Assembly: GCF_003111645.1 (NCBI RefSeq)
Contig: NZ_CP022187.1
Coordinates: 2,852,001-2,916,000, forward strand
Direction: 5' to 3'
Source: Parazoarcus communis
GTDB lineage: Bacteria > Pseudomonadota > Gammaproteobacteria > Burkholderiales > Rhodocyclaceae
DNA: 64,000 bases
Below are positions 8,076 to 16,973 of the stretch, piece after piece (within the stretch, counting starts at the first letter, position 1; the number at the start of each line of letters is the position of its first letter). Both the position numbers and the translations under genes were made by a program. Below the pieces are notes generated by a model, which was given only the letters and a program-made list of their open reading frames with translations, made no database searches and was not told the origin of the DNA.

Positions 8076-8528
8076 TCAGCCCTGTTGCCAGGGCAGGCCG
8101 GCATGGCGCCAGCCCCCGATACGGTTGCGATGTCCGGCGGCATCCCTGTCACCCTCGAACCCTTCGAGCACGTTATAGCAATTGCTGAAGCCGGCCGAAA
8201 TCGCGGCCTTGGCCGCAGCGTCCGATCTGGCGCCGGAACGGCACATGAACAGCACCATGGCCTCGGGGTCGACCTGATGGCGCAACTGCGCGAGGAAGTC
8301 CGGATTGGGCTTCATCGCGGGGTAGGCAAGCCATTCGATCTCGACGGCGCCCGGCACCCGGCCGACCCAGTCCCATTCGGCACGCGTGCGCACATCGACC
8401 AGTTTCGTGCCCGGGGCCAGTTGCCAGACCTGATGTGCCTCCGCGGGCGTCAACGCTCCCTGATAGGGCAAATTCATGTCAGCAGCCCGCTGATGAGCAA
8501 GCTCGAGCAAGGCAGAGAGGGTTCCCAT
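8076..8528 (-). CDS. Rhodanese-like sulfurtransferase
   Basis: Single rhodanese domain, 150 residues. The DVRTRAEWDWVGRVPGA substrate-loop region is followed by the active-site loop CRSGARS, whose Cys would carry the persulfide. The N-terminal part (LLELAHQRAADMNLPYQG) is a short helical extension seen in related betaproteobacterial proteins. It lies 88 bp upstream of nadA on the same strand; a supply of sulfur for Fe-S work is conceivable but not shown. The start is divergent from the cation-efflux gene with only 58 bp between them. Confidence 0.88.
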   Translation of the reverse strand: MGTLSALLELAHQRAADMNLPYQGALTPAEAHQVWQLAPGTKLVDVRTRAEWDWVGRVPGAVEIEWLAYPAMKPNPDFLAQLRHQVDPEAMVLFMCRSGARSDAAAKAAISAGFSNCYNVLEGFEGDRDAAGHRNRIGGWRHAGLPWQQG

Positions 8529-8586
8529 GGCAGCATCCGGCTAGAATTCGTCAGACACGCAGTATACATCCCCTCCGGCCATCCAC

Positions 8587-9774
8587 ATGCCCACCTCAGA
8601 ACACACCGTTTCCGCACCGCCGACGGCTGGTGACAGTGCCACCCTTCGCAGCCGCGGCATACAGCGCACCGCCCTGGTCGCCATCGTCACCAATGCCGTG
8701 CTTGCGGTCAGCCAGATCATCATCGGCCTGTTTGCAAACGCGTTCAGCCTGGTCGCCGACGCCGCCCATACCTTTTCCGATCTCGTGACCGACCTGCTGG
8801 TTCTGCTTGCAGGCCGGCACGGCGCAGACCCGGCCGATCACGACCACCCCTACGGCCACGGCCGCATCGAAACCATCACGTCGCTGCTGCTCGGCGCCGT
8901 GCTGACCGCGGTGGGCATCGGTTTTCTCCTCAGCTCCGGCGTACGGCTGCAGAACATGGATGGTCTCCCCGCCCTGCATCCGGCCGCACTGGTCGTGGCG
9001 GTCATCACCCTCTTCGCCAAGGAAGGCCTGTTCCGCTACACCCTGGCTGCAAGCCGCCGGTTCAAGGCCCCGATACTGGAAGCGAATGCGTGGCACGCGC
9101 GCTCGGACGCCGCATCCTCGCTGGTAGTTGCCGTGGGGATCGGGGGCAGCCTGTCGGGCTACGCATTCCTCGAGCCGCTGGCCGCCGCCGTCGTCGGCTT
9201 CCTGATCATGCACATGGGACTCAAGCTGGCCTGGAAGGCCGTGCGTGAGCTCATCGACACCGGCTTGCCGGAGGAGGACGTCGCGCGACTGCGCCAGACC
9301 ATCGTCGCGACGCCCGGCGTGATCGGCCTGCACGAGCTGCGCACACGGCGCATGGCCGACCGCGTGCTGTGCGATGCCCACGTTCAGGTCGATCCCCGCA
9401 TCACCGTATCGGAAGGGCACCACATCTCGGACAGCGTCTACATGGCGGTGCGCACCGCACATCCGGAAGTCAAGGATGTGCTGGTGCACATCGACCCCGA
9501 AGACGACGATGCCGTGCCGTCCGTGCCGCTGGGCCCCCTCCCCGAGCGCAGAATCATCGCATCCGACCTGCAGGCCCTGATCGGGATCGACGGGCCGGCA
9601 CCGCGTCGCACTCAGGTGCATTACCTGGGGCAACGCATCGAAGTTGACGCTTTTTTTGCCGAGGATGATGCACCGGCCGTCATGGATGCACTCAAACGGC
9701 GCACGGAGACCTGGATGCGCGCGCATCCACACTATCGACGGATCTCTTTCTTTGTCGAGATTGCACCACACTGA
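8587..9774 (+). CDS. Cation diffusion facilitator family transporter (FieF/YiiP type)
   Basis: Inner-membrane divalent metal/proton antiporter of 395 residues. Six membrane segments occupy roughly residues 25-215; metal-site motifs are LVADAAHTFSDLVTD in the second segment and WHARSDAASSLVVA in the fifth, with the family DHDHPYGHGRIETI cytoplasmic loop. The C-terminal half is the soluble dimerisation domain, followed by an extra ~90-residue extension that many FieF proteins lack. The final codons overlap the first NtrC-type site of the glnA promoter. The preferred metal (Fe, Zn, Mn or Co) cannot be assigned. Confidence 0.9.
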   Translation: MPTSEHTVSAPPTAGDSATLRSRGIQRTALVAIVTNAVLAVSQIIIGLFANAFSLVADAAHTFSDLVTDLLVLLAGRHGADPADHDHPYGHGRIETITSLLLGAVLTAVGIGFLLSSGVRLQNMDGLPALHPAALVVAVITLFAKEGLFRYTLAASRRFKAPILEANAWHARSDAASSLVVAVGIGGSLSGYAFLEPLAAAVVGFLIMHMGLKLAWKAVRELIDTGLPEEDVARLRQTIVATPGVIGLHELRTRRMADRVLCDAHVQVDPRITVSEGHHISDSVYMAVRTAHPEVKDVLVHIDPEDDDAVPSVPLGPLPERRIIASDLQALIGIDGPAPRRTQVHYLGQRIEVDAFFAEDDAPAVMDALKRRTETWMRAHPHYRRISFFVEIAPH

Positions 9775-9809
9775 TGCACACATCTCCATTTACGCACCTT
9801 GTTGGTGCA
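9762..9809 (+). promoter_or_regulatory. Two NtrC-type enhancer sites upstream of glnA
   Basis: Two 17-bp dyads fit the NtrC consensus TGCACC-N5-GGTGCA with one mismatch each: TGCACCACACTGATGCA at 9762-9778 and CGCACCTTGTTGGTGCA at 9793-9809. They are 31 bp apart (about three helical turns, so on the same DNA face) and lie roughly 90-140 bp upstream of the predicted start of transcription, the usual enhancer distance for a sigma54 promoter. The first overlaps the stop codon of the preceding gene. Confidence 0.85.
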
Positions 9810-9871
9810 ATCAGGATGCCTGTATCGGCAAGATGCCCTTGTGGCACAATGATCGGAGGACAGAACTTGGG

Positions 9872-9887
9872 TGGCACGGATACTGCT
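9872..9887 (+). promoter_or_regulatory. Sigma54 promoter of glnA
   Basis: TGGCACGGATACTGCT gives the -24 GG (9873-9874) and -12 GC (9885-9886) elements with the required 10 bp between them; six of six bases match at the -24 box. Transcription would begin near 9897, leaving a leader of about 70 nt. Together with the upstream NtrC sites it indicates nitrogen-limitation control by the glnL/glnG products encoded downstream. Confidence 0.85.
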
Positions 9888-9966
9888 AGCATCCGCGACA
9901 ACGGAAGTCTGGCCGTTATCTGACTGATCTTTTCGAATAACTTGCCTCATCTCACCAGGAGTGAAT

Positions 9967-11376
9967 ATGAACGCTCAAGACGTCATGAAAATGATTCAGG
10001 AAAATGAAGTCCGCTTCATTGACCTGCGCTTTACCGATACCCGCGGCAAGGAACAGCACGTTGGCCTGCCGGTTTCGGCCTTCGAAGAAGATCACTTCGA
10101 GCATGGTCACCCGTTCGACGGTTCCTCGATCGCCGGCTGGAAGGGCATCCAGGCCTCCGACATGATCCTGCTGCCGGAAGCAAGCTCCGCCTACATCGAC
10201 CCGTTCTTCGACGAGACCACCCTGGTCCTGACCTGCGACGTCATCGAGCCGTCCGACGGCAAGGGCTACGACCGCGACCCGCGCTCGATCGCCAAGCGCG
10301 CCGAGGCATACCTCAAGAGCACCGGCATCGGTGACACCGCCTTCTTTGGCCCGGAACCCGAATTCTTCATCTTCGACGCAGTCGAGTGGTCGGTCGACAT
10401 GTCCGGCGTCTTCAGCAAGATCATCTCTGAAGAAGCTGCCTGGTCCACCGCCGACAAGTTCGAAGGCGGCAACACCGGTCACCGTCCGCGCGTCAAGGGC
10501 GGCTACTTCCCGGTTCCCCCGGTCGACAGCCTCAACGACATCCGCGCTGCAATGTGCCTGGCACTCGAAGCTGCTGGCGTGCCGGTCGAAGTTCACCACC
10601 ACGAAGTGGCCAACGCCGGCCAGTGCGAAATCGGCACCAAGTTCAGCACCCTGACCAAGCGTGCCGACTGGACCCAGGTTCTGAAGTACATCGTGCACAA
10701 CGTGTCGCACCAGTACGGCAAGACCGCCACCTTCATGCCCAAGCCCATCGTTGGCGACAACGGCTCCGGCATGCACGTTCACCAGTCGATCTGGAAGGAC
10801 GGCCAGAACCTGTTCGCAGGCAACGGCTACGCCGGCCTGTCGGAAACCGCGCTGTACTACATCGGCGGCATCATCAAGCACGCTCGCGCGCTGAACGCCA
10901 TCACCAACCCGGGCACCAACTCGTACAAGCGTCTGGTTCCCCACTACGAAGCGCCGACCAAGCTGGCTTACTCCGCCCGCAACCGTTCCGCCTCGATCCG
11001 TATCCCCTACGTCGCCAACCCGAAGGGTCGTCGTATCGAAGCACGCTTCCCGGATCCCCTGGCCAACCCCTACCTGTGCTTCTCCGCACTGATGATGGCG
11101 GGTCTGGACGGCATCCAGAACAAGATCCACCCGGGCGATCCGGCTGACAAGAACCTGTACGATCTGCCGCCGGAAGAAGACGCGCTGATCCCGACCGTGT
11201 GCACCAGCCTCGAACAGGCGCTGGAGTACCTGGACAAGGACCGCGAGTTCCTGACCCGTGGCGGTGTGTTCTCCAACGACTTCATCGATGCCTACATCGC
11301 ACTGAAGATGGAAGAAGTCGACCGCATGCGCGTGACCACCCACCCGGTGGAATTCGACATGTACTACAGCCTGTAA
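9967..11376 (+). CDS. glnA: Glutamine synthetase, type I
   Basis: Makes glutamine from glutamate and ammonia with ATP; a cytoplasmic dodecamer. The 469-residue product is the normal GSI-beta length. Seen are the latch [11 protein letters not shown], the metal and glutamate site ([21 protein letters not shown]), [11 protein letters not shown] and the adenylylation segment NLYDLPPEE (Tyr398), so control by GlnE is expected. Although a GTG at 9961 extends the frame by two codons, it falls inside the AGGAG ribosome-binding site, and the ATG at 9967 has the right spacing. Codon use is strongly biased, as for highly expressed genes. The regulators glnL and glnG follow downstream. Confidence 0.98.
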   Translation: MNAQDVMKMIQENEVRFIDLRFTDTRGKEQHVGLPVSAFEEDHFEHGHPFDGSSIAGWKGIQASDMILLPEASSAYIDPFFDETTLVLTCDVIEPSDGKGYDRDPRSIAKRAEAYLKSTGIGDTAFFGPEPEFFIFDAVEWSVDMSGVFSKIISEEAAWSTADKFEGGNTGHRPRVKGGYFPVPPVDSLNDIRAAMCLALEAAGVPVEVHHHEVANAGQCEIGTKFSTLTKRADWTQVLKYIVHNVSHQYGKTATFMPKPIVGDNGSGMHVHQSIWKDGQNLFAGNGYAGLSETALYYIGGIIKHARALNAITNPGTNSYKRLVPHYEAPTKLAYSARNRSASIRIPYVANPKGRRIEARFPDPLANPYLCFSALMMAGLDGIQNKIHPGDPADKNLYDLPPEEDALIPTVCTSLEQALEYLDKDREFLTRGGVFSNDFIDAYIALKMEEVDRMRVTTHPVEFDMYYSL

Positions 11377-11398
11377 TCTTCCGATTACGACGGCATCG

Positions 11399-11428
11399 AA
11401 AGGGACGGGCATTGCCCGTCCCTTTTTT
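11399..11428 (+). terminator. Rho-independent terminator after glnA
   Basis: A 12-bp perfect stem (11399-11410 with 11414-11425) around a 3-nt loop, whose 3' arm runs into a run of six T. It separates the strongly expressed glnA from the DUF4124 gene and glnLG. Confidence 0.95.
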
Positions 11429-11519
11429 ATCGGGTCTAATCTCCCACAAGGTTGCTTTTCGACCCGGCATGCCTCGCAAACGCTTGTGCAGCCATGATCT
11501 CGACAACTTCAAGAGACCC

Positions 11520-11978
11520 ATGCGAACACTGCCGCTGATCCTTGCTCTTTGTATCGCCCCGCTGGCACACGCCCAGGTTTACAAGTGCGTCGACGCGGAG
11601 GGCAGAACCACTTACACCAACGATCGCAGCCTTGCCCGCGGCTGCAGTCAGCTGGAGGGCGACCAGTCGGTCTCCTCGATCCCCGCACCACGGCCATCCA
11701 CAGTGCAGCCTACGCCATCGAGCTTCCCCAAGGTCAGCCCCGATGCGCAGCGCGAGCGCGATGATTCCCGTCGCAAGGTACTTGAATCCGAGCTCGCAAC
11801 CGAAGAGGCTGCCCTTACCGAGGCGCGCAAGGCGCTGTCCGAACAGGAAGCCATCCGCCTCGGCAACGAACGCAACTACCAGAAAGTGCTGGACCGTCTG
11901 CAACCGTTCAAGGACAAGGTGGAACTGCACCAGCGCAATGTGGACGCGCTGCGCCGGGAGCTCTCCGGCCTCCGTTAG
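11520..11978 (+). CDS. Secreted DUF4124 / coiled-coil protein between glnA and glnL
   Basis: A 152-residue protein with a clear Sec signal peptide (RTLPLILALCIAPLAHA, cleavage after AHA), then the DUF4124 pattern QVYKCVDAEGRTTYTND in which the two Cys (in YKC and in ARGC) probably form a disulfide. A proline/serine-rich linker is followed by a C-terminal helix with heptad character (residues ~85-150). The frame continues upstream into the glnA region, but the ATG at 11520, placed after the terminator, is the only start that gives a signal peptide. DUF4124 genes at this position are common in betaproteobacteria; the function is unknown and a link to nitrogen control is unproven. Confidence 0.8.
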   Translation: MRTLPLILALCIAPLAHAQVYKCVDAEGRTTYTNDRSLARGCSQLEGDQSVSSIPAPRPSTVQPTPSSFPKVSPDAQRERDDSRRKVLESELATEEAALTEARKALSEQEAIRLGNERNYQKVLDRLQPFKDKVELHQRNVDALRRELSGLR

Positions 11979-11986
11979 CAAGAGCC

Positions 11987-12002
11987 TGGCGTGGTTCTTG
12001 CG
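11987..12002 (+). promoter_or_regulatory. Possible sigma54 promoter of glnL
   Basis: TGGCGTGGTTCTTGCG carries GG (11988-11989) and GC (12000-12001) exactly 10 bp apart, with a good TTGC -12 box and a weaker -24 box (TGGCGT instead of TGGCAC). It would start transcription about 20 nt before glnL. No NtrC dyad is evident close upstream, so this may be a chance match or may be driven from the glnA enhancer. Confidence 0.4.
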
Positions 12003-12031
12003 TAGTAAATCGCAAACAACCGAAACCACCC

Positions 12032-13099
12032 ATGGCACACCATCCGCATCCTCCGGTAACAGGCCCCTTCGCCGGGCTCGAACTCCTCTCCTCAGCCGTC
12101 GTTCTGATCGATGAGAAGCTGATCGTCCGTTACATCAATCCCGGCGCCGAGAACCTTTTTGCCATCAGCCGCCGCAAGCTGATCGGCCTGCCCTTGTCGC
12201 GCCTGCTTGGCGAGCCTCCAGGACTCGGCACCGCGCTGCAGAACGCATTGCGTACCAGCTGGAGCTACACCGGTCAGGACCTGAAGATTCAGCGCTCCGA
12301 AACCGAGACCATCCATCTCGACTGCACGGTCAGCCCGATCGATGCGACGGGGGTGCGCCTGCTGCTGGAGTTTCGCCCTATTGACGCGCAGCTGCGGGTG
12401 GCGCGCGAGGAGCAGTTGCTGCAGCAGCAGCAGGCCAACCGCGAGCTGATCCGCAACCTTGCGCATGAGATCAAGAACCCCCTGGGGGGCATTCGCGGCT
12501 CCGCGCAATTGCTGGAACGCGAACTCGCCGATCCACTGCTGCGCGAATATACCGAAGTCATCATCGCCGAGGCGGATCGCCTGCAGGATCTGATGAACCG
12601 CCTGCTGACCTCGCACAGCATGATGCGCCCTGCGCAGCTCAACATTCATGACGTGCTCGAACGCGTGCGCCGACTCATCCTGGCCGAGTTCCCGGAACTG
12701 ATCATCCGCCGCGACTACGACACCAGCCTGCCCGAACTGACCGCAGACCGGGAGCAGCTGATCCAGGCCATTCTCAACATCACGCGCAACGCCGCGCAAG
12801 CCCTTGAAGGCTGCGGCGAGATCATCCTGCGCACGCGAGTCGCCCGTCAGGTGACGCTTGCCAAGCGTCGCTTCAAACTGGCACTGGAATTGCAAGTGGT
12901 CGACAACGGCCCCGGCATCCCGGAAGAGATCAGCGACAAGATTTTCTATCCGCTGGTATCGGGGCGAGACGGCGGGAGCGGCCTTGGCCTGTCACTGGCA
13001 CAGAGTTTTGTGGAGCAGCATCAGGGCATGATCGATGTGGACAGCCACCCGGGACGCACCTGCTTCACCATTCTGATTCCGATTACCGAGCGGACCTGA
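12032..13099 (+). CDS. glnL: Nitrogen regulation sensor kinase NtrB
   Basis: Cytoplasmic histidine kinase/phosphatase of 355 residues that sets the phosphorylation of NtrC in response to PII. An N-terminal PAS domain (about residues 15-115) is followed by the DHp helix with the phospho-accepting His145 in NLAHEIKNPLGGIRG, and a HATPase domain with the N box (ITRNAAQAL), DNGPGIPEE and GSGLGLSLAQS. No membrane segment is present, as expected for NtrB. glnG follows 40 bp later. Confidence 0.96.
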   Translation: MAHHPHPPVTGPFAGLELLSSAVVLIDEKLIVRYINPGAENLFAISRRKLIGLPLSRLLGEPPGLGTALQNALRTSWSYTGQDLKIQRSETETIHLDCTVSPIDATGVRLLLEFRPIDAQLRVAREEQLLQQQQANRELIRNLAHEIKNPLGGIRGSAQLLERELADPLLREYTEVIIAEADRLQDLMNRLLTSHSMMRPAQLNIHDVLERVRRLILAEFPELIIRRDYDTSLPELTADREQLIQAILNITRNAAQALEGCGEIILRTRVARQVTLAKRRFKLALELQVVDNGPGIPEEISDKIFYPLVSGRDGGSGLGLSLAQSFVEQHQGMIDVDSHPGRTCFTILIPITERT

Positions 13100-13139
13100 G
13101 CATGTGCACAGCCGTCCGCACCAAAAAAGTGCATAGATC

Positions 13140-14567
13140 ATGAATACTGTCTGGATCATCGATGACGATCGCTCCATCCGCTGGGTCCTGGAAAAGGCGC
13201 TCAGCCGCGAGGAGATCAACCACCGCAGCTTCGCCTCCGCGAATGAAGCGCTGGAGGAGCTCGAATCATCCAGCCAGCCGCCCAATGTCATGCTGTCGGA
13301 CATCCGCATGCCCGGCGAATCGGGCCTGACCCTGCTGCAGCGGGTGAAGACCCGCTTCCCGCAGGTGCCCGTCATCATCATGACGGCGTACTCCGACCTC
13401 GAAAGCGCGGTGTCGGCGTTTCAGGGCGGAGCTTTCGAGTACCTGCCCAAACCCTTCGACGTCGATCAGGCCGTCGCGCTCGTCCGGCGTGCGCTGGAGC
13501 AAAGTCCGCACCAGGAAGGTGCAATAGAGGAAACCACTGTTGCACCGGAAATCCTCGGCCAGGCGCCTTCGATGCAGGAAGTCTTCCGGGCCATCGGCCG
13601 CCTGTCCCAGTCCCATGCGACCGTGATGATCAATGGCGAGTCCGGCACCGGCAAGGAGCTCGTTGCCCGCGCGCTGCACCGTCACAGCCCGCGGCGCGAT
13701 GCACCCTTCATCGCCATCAACACCGCAGCCATTCCGCGCGACCTGCTCGAGTCCGAACTGTTCGGCCATGAGCGCGGCGCCTTCACCGGGGCCGCCACGC
13801 AGCGTCGCGGCCGCTTCGAACAGGCTGCCGACGGCACGCTCTTCCTCGACGAGATCGGCGACATGCCGTCCGAGCTCCAGACCCGCCTGCTGCGGGTGCT
13901 GTCGGACGGAAACTTCTACCGCGTCGGCGGTCATCAGCCTATCCGCGCCAATGTGCGCGTGATTGCGGCCACCCACCAGGATCTGGAAGAGCGCGTGCGC
14001 CAGGGGCTGTTCCGGGAAGACCTGTTCCATCGCCTCAACGTGATCCGCCTGCGCCTGCCGCCCTTGCGAGAGCGGCGCGAGGACGTTCCCATCCTGGTAC
14101 GTCACTTCCTGCTGCGCAGCGCGCAGGAGCTCAGCGTCGAGAGCAAGCGCATTTCGGATGCAGCGCAGAAATACCTTCAGGCCATGCCTTTCCCCGGCAA
14201 CGTGCGCCAGCTCGAGAATCTGTGCCACTGGCTCACGGTGATGGCCCCCGGCCAGGTCATCGAAGTGGCAGACCTGCCGCCGGAGATGCGCGACCAGCCG
14301 ATGCGGGAGTCGCCGGTCAACTGGGTCGACGGCCTCGGCCTGGAAGCCGACCGCCTGATCTCGACCGCACCCGGCGAAGTGTTCGATCGTCTGACCAAGG
14401 AGTTCGAGCGCACCCTCATCCGGCGCGCCCTGACCGCCACCGGCGGACGCCGCATCGAGGCCGCACAGTTGCTCGGCATCGGTCGCAACACCATCACCCG
14501 CAAGATTCAGGAACTGGGCATGGATGACGATCGCTCACCGCCCGGCGACAGCGATCAGGAGAGCTGA
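13140..14567 (+). CDS. glnG: Nitrogen regulation response regulator NtrC
   Basis: Sigma54-dependent activator of 475 residues. The receiver domain (residues 1-120) has the acidic pair DDD near residue 8 and phospho-acceptor Asp54 in SDIRMPGESG. The AAA+ domain shows Walker A GESGTGKELVARA, the sigma54-contacting GAFTGA loop and Walker B LFLDEIGD. A Fis-type helix-turn-helix closes the protein (RRIEAAQLLGIGRNTITRKI). It is expected to bind the two dyads upstream of glnA. Confidence 0.97.
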   Translation: MNTVWIIDDDRSIRWVLEKALSREEINHRSFASANEALEELESSSQPPNVMLSDIRMPGESGLTLLQRVKTRFPQVPVIIMTAYSDLESAVSAFQGGAFEYLPKPFDVDQAVALVRRALEQSPHQEGAIEETTVAPEILGQAPSMQEVFRAIGRLSQSHATVMINGESGTGKELVARALHRHSPRRDAPFIAINTAAIPRDLLESELFGHERGAFTGAATQRRGRFEQAADGTLFLDEIGDMPSELQTRLLRVLSDGNFYRVGGHQPIRANVRVIAATHQDLEERVRQGLFREDLFHRLNVIRLRLPPLRERREDVPILVRHFLLRSAQELSVESKRISDAAQKYLQAMPFPGNVRQLENLCHWLTVMAPGQVIEVADLPPEMRDQPMRESPVNWVDGLGLEADRLISTAPGEVFDRLTKEFERTLIRRALTATGGRRIEAAQLLGIGRNTITRKIQELGMDDDRSPPGDSDQES

Positions 14568-14630
14568 TCCGCCCCGGATGAGGCGAAGGCCTCGTAGATG
14601 ACCGCCAGATGAAGGATAATCCCGGGCCAA

Positions 14631-15461
14631 ATGCCACCCGGGACGGTCCGCTTGAGCTCTCTCCCTGACAATACCGCGCCAGACCTGTCAGCCCTTGCTG
14701 CTGCGCTGGGTTCGCTTGCGCACGATTTCAGCGTGCGCTGGCTGGAGACCTGCGTCTCGACCAACACCGAGCTGATGACGCACACTCCGGCGGACGACGG
14801 CCGGATTCACGTACTGGTCACCAGCGCGCAGACCGGCGGTCGCGGCAGGCGTGGCCGGCAGTGGCTCTCGTGGCCCGGACACAGCCTGACCTTTTCCGCC
14901 CTGTGGCGCTTCATGCCCGGCGCCCCGGTGCCGGCCGGGCTGTCGCTCGTGGTCGGGCTGGCGCTCGCACTCACCTTTGAGAAGCTCGGGGTCGAAGGCG
15001 TGCAGCTGAAGTGGCCCAATGATGTCCTTGTTCACGGACACAAGCTGGCAGGCGTGCTCGTCGAGCTGATTCCCGGTCGTGGCCGCACGATGGCGGCCGT
15101 GGTCGGCATTGGCATCAATATCGGACTGCCAGCCGGCGTACACATCCCGGAGCAGGCGGGCGTCAGCGATCTCACCCGCGAGCTGGGGCGCGCGCCCAGC
15201 CGTGAGGCCCTGCTCGGCCTGGTCCTGACCGAACTCCACGGCCTGTTCCAGACCTACGCCGTCGCAGGCTTCGATGCCTTGCGCGGCGCCTGGGAACAAC
15301 ACAATGCCTTTGCCAGCCTGCCGGTCAGGATCACCGGTGAAGGCAAGGACGTCGTCGGCACCTGTGTCGGCGTCGACGAAGACGGCGCACTGCTGATCCA
15401 GGGCGACAGCGGCCTGGTCCGCATCCTGTCGGGCGAAGTCTCACTGAGGCCAAACACATGA
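14631..15461 (+). CDS. birA: Biotin--[acetyl-CoA-carboxylase] ligase without DNA-binding domain
   Basis: Attaches biotin to the BCCP subunit of acetyl-CoA carboxylase. Catalytic-core motifs seen are STNTEL, TGGRGRRGRQW (biotinyl-AMP loop, cf. GRGRRGR of E. coli), LKWPNDVLVHGHKLAGVLVE and VVGIGINI. The 276-residue protein lacks the N-terminal winged helix of E. coli BirA, so it is a group I ligase and should not repress bio genes directly. The ATG at 14631 lies very near a GATAAT -10-like box (14615-14620); a TTG at 14655 is an alternative start. The stop overlaps coaX (ATGA). Confidence 0.93.
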   Translation: MPPGTVRLSSLPDNTAPDLSALAAALGSLAHDFSVRWLETCVSTNTELMTHTPADDGRIHVLVTSAQTGGRGRRGRQWLSWPGHSLTFSALWRFMPGAPVPAGLSLVVGLALALTFEKLGVEGVQLKWPNDVLVHGHKLAGVLVELIPGRGRTMAAVVGIGINIGLPAGVHIPEQAGVSDLTRELGRAPSREALLGLVLTELHGLFQTYAVAGFDALRGAWEQHNAFASLPVRITGEGKDVVGTCVGVDEDGALLIQGDSGLVRILSGEVSLRPNT

Positions 15462-16174
15462 TCCTGCTGATCGATGCCGGCAACACCCGGATCAAATGGC
15501 GCCTGCACGGCACGCCGACGCCCGTCGAGGGCGCCTGCGAGCACGACCAGCTCGAGGCGCTCGATGCCGTCCTGGCAGAGACCCCCGGCATTCGCCGCAT
15601 GATTGGCGCCAACGTGGCCGGCCCGGGCGTAGGCGGCCAGATCGGCACGCTCGCAGCACAGCGCGGGATGACCCCGGAATGGATCACCCCGGACGCCGAA
15701 CGCTGCGGCGTGCGCAATCTCTACCGCCAGCCCGCGCAGCTCGGTGCCGACCGCTGGGCCGCATTGATCGGTGCGCGTTCGCAACACCCCCATGCCTGCC
15801 TCGTGGTGATGGCGGGCACGGCGACCACCATCGATCTGCTTGATGCTGCGGGCGACTTCCTTGGCGGCCTGATCCTGCCCGGCGTCGCGCTGATGCAGCG
15901 CGCACTGGCCTCGAACACGGCGCAGCTGCCGCTGGCGAGCGGCCAGTTCAGCCCCACGCCGCGCAGCACGGCCGACGCCATCCTCTCCGGCTGCCTGCAG
16001 GCACAGGCCGGCGCGGTGGAGCGGATGTTCCGCCAGATCGAATCGTCTGCAGGCGCGTGCTGCCTGCTTGGCGGTGGCGCGGCAGACGCATTTGCCAGCC
16101 TGCTGTCCCTGCCCGTGCAGCGGGTCGACAATCTCGTACTCGACGGCCTCGCCCGCATCGCTCAGGATTCGTGA
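15458..16174 (+). CDS. coaX: Type III pantothenate kinase
   Basis: First step of CoA synthesis (pantothenate to 4'-phosphopantothenate) by the CoaX-type enzyme of the ASKHA fold. The 238-residue protein begins MILLIDAGNTRIKW (phosphate-1 loop), and has GADRWAALIGAR, the AGTATTIDLLD phosphate-2 motif and GGAAD late. The start overlaps the birA stop. The birA-coaX pairing is common in betaproteobacteria. coaE, the last enzyme of the same pathway, is two genes downstream. Confidence 0.95.
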   Translation: MILLIDAGNTRIKWRLHGTPTPVEGACEHDQLEALDAVLAETPGIRRMIGANVAGPGVGGQIGTLAAQRGMTPEWITPDAERCGVRNLYRQPAQLGADRWAALIGARSQHPHACLVVMAGTATTIDLLDAAGDFLGGLILPGVALMQRALASNTAQLPLASGQFSPTPRSTADAILSGCLQAQAGAVERMFRQIESSAGACCLLGGGAADAFASLLSLPVQRVDNLVLDGLARIAQDS

Positions 16175-16262
16175 AACGCCGCGGAGACGGGGCCGTTACC
16201 CTGTGCCGTTCGCAGCCTTTTCCGACTTATTCACATCGTCCCTGATCGGGTAAGCTTCAGGC

Positions 16263-16973
16263 ATGACAACCTTGCGCTTTCTGTTCATCCTGCTGGTCAT
16301 CCTCAACGCGCTGGCTTTCGGTGCACTGAAGGGCTGGTTCGGCTTTGCGGCGCCGGCAGGCGAACCCGAACGCATCAGCAATCAGCTCCATCCCGACCGC
16401 ATCAGACTGCTGGCGCCGACATCGACACGCGAGAACAGCGCCGCAATCGAGCCGCCCCCTGCGCCCGAACCGGCCGCCCCGCCCGACGAGATCGCGCCGC
16501 AGCAGGAGCCCGCCGCCATCGCCGCAGCAGCGGTGCTCATCTGCCAGGCATGGTCTGGCCTCAATGCCTCCGATGCCGACCGGCTGAGCGCACGCCTGGC
16601 GGCATCGGGGATGACACCCAGACAGCGCAGCACGGAAGTTCCGACATCATGGTGGGTGCGCATTCCGCCCCAGCCCAATCGTGATGCGGCGGAGCGGCAG
16701 GTCAGGGCATTGCGCGCCAAAGGCATCGACGACCTCTTCATCGTCCAGGAAGCCGGCCCCAATCAGTACGCGATTTCGCTGGGTCTGTTCAAGACCGAGG
16801 CCTCGTCCAACGTGCATCTGTCCCAACTGCGGGCAAAAGGCGTTCGCGGTGCGGGCATTGCGACGCGCTCGACGGTCGAGTACCGGATCGAGGTCGATGG
16901 CGACGAAGCGCAACTGGCATCGATTGCCGAGGATGAGGCGCTGGCGCGGCACCGCACGGACTGTCTGCCGTGA
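16263..16973 (+). CDS. SPOR-domain membrane protein
   Basis: A 236-residue protein with one N-terminal membrane anchor (LRFLFILLVILNALAFGAL), a proline- and alanine-rich linker (residues ~60-90) and a C-terminal SPOR-like domain (residues ~90-200; WWVRIPPQPNRDAAERQVRALRAKG, YAISLGLFKTEASSNVHLSQL). SPOR domains bind denuded peptidoglycan glycan strands, typically at division sites, so a septal or cell-wall role is likely. The end overlaps coaE by four bases (GTGA). Confidence 0.8.
   Translation: MTTLRFLFILLVILNALAFGALKGWFGFAAPAGEPERISNQLHPDRIRLLAPTSTRENSAAIEPPPAPEPAAPPDEIAPQQEPAAIAAAAVLICQAWSGLNASDADRLSARLAASGMTPRQRSTEVPTSWWVRIPPQPNRDAAERQVRALRAKGIDDLFIVQEAGPNQYAISLGLFKTEASSNVHLSQLRAKGVRGAGIATRSTVEYRIEVDGDEAQLASIAEDEALARHRTDCLP

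Noticed and set aside
9832-9856. A second TGGCAC (TGGCACAATGATC) upstream of glnA as another sigma54 promoter
   Set aside because: No GC at the required 10-bp spacing from the GG.
9952-11412. 486-codon frame antisense to glnA
   Set aside because: A shadow of the strongly biased glnA codons; no start signal and it spans the promoter edge and terminator region.
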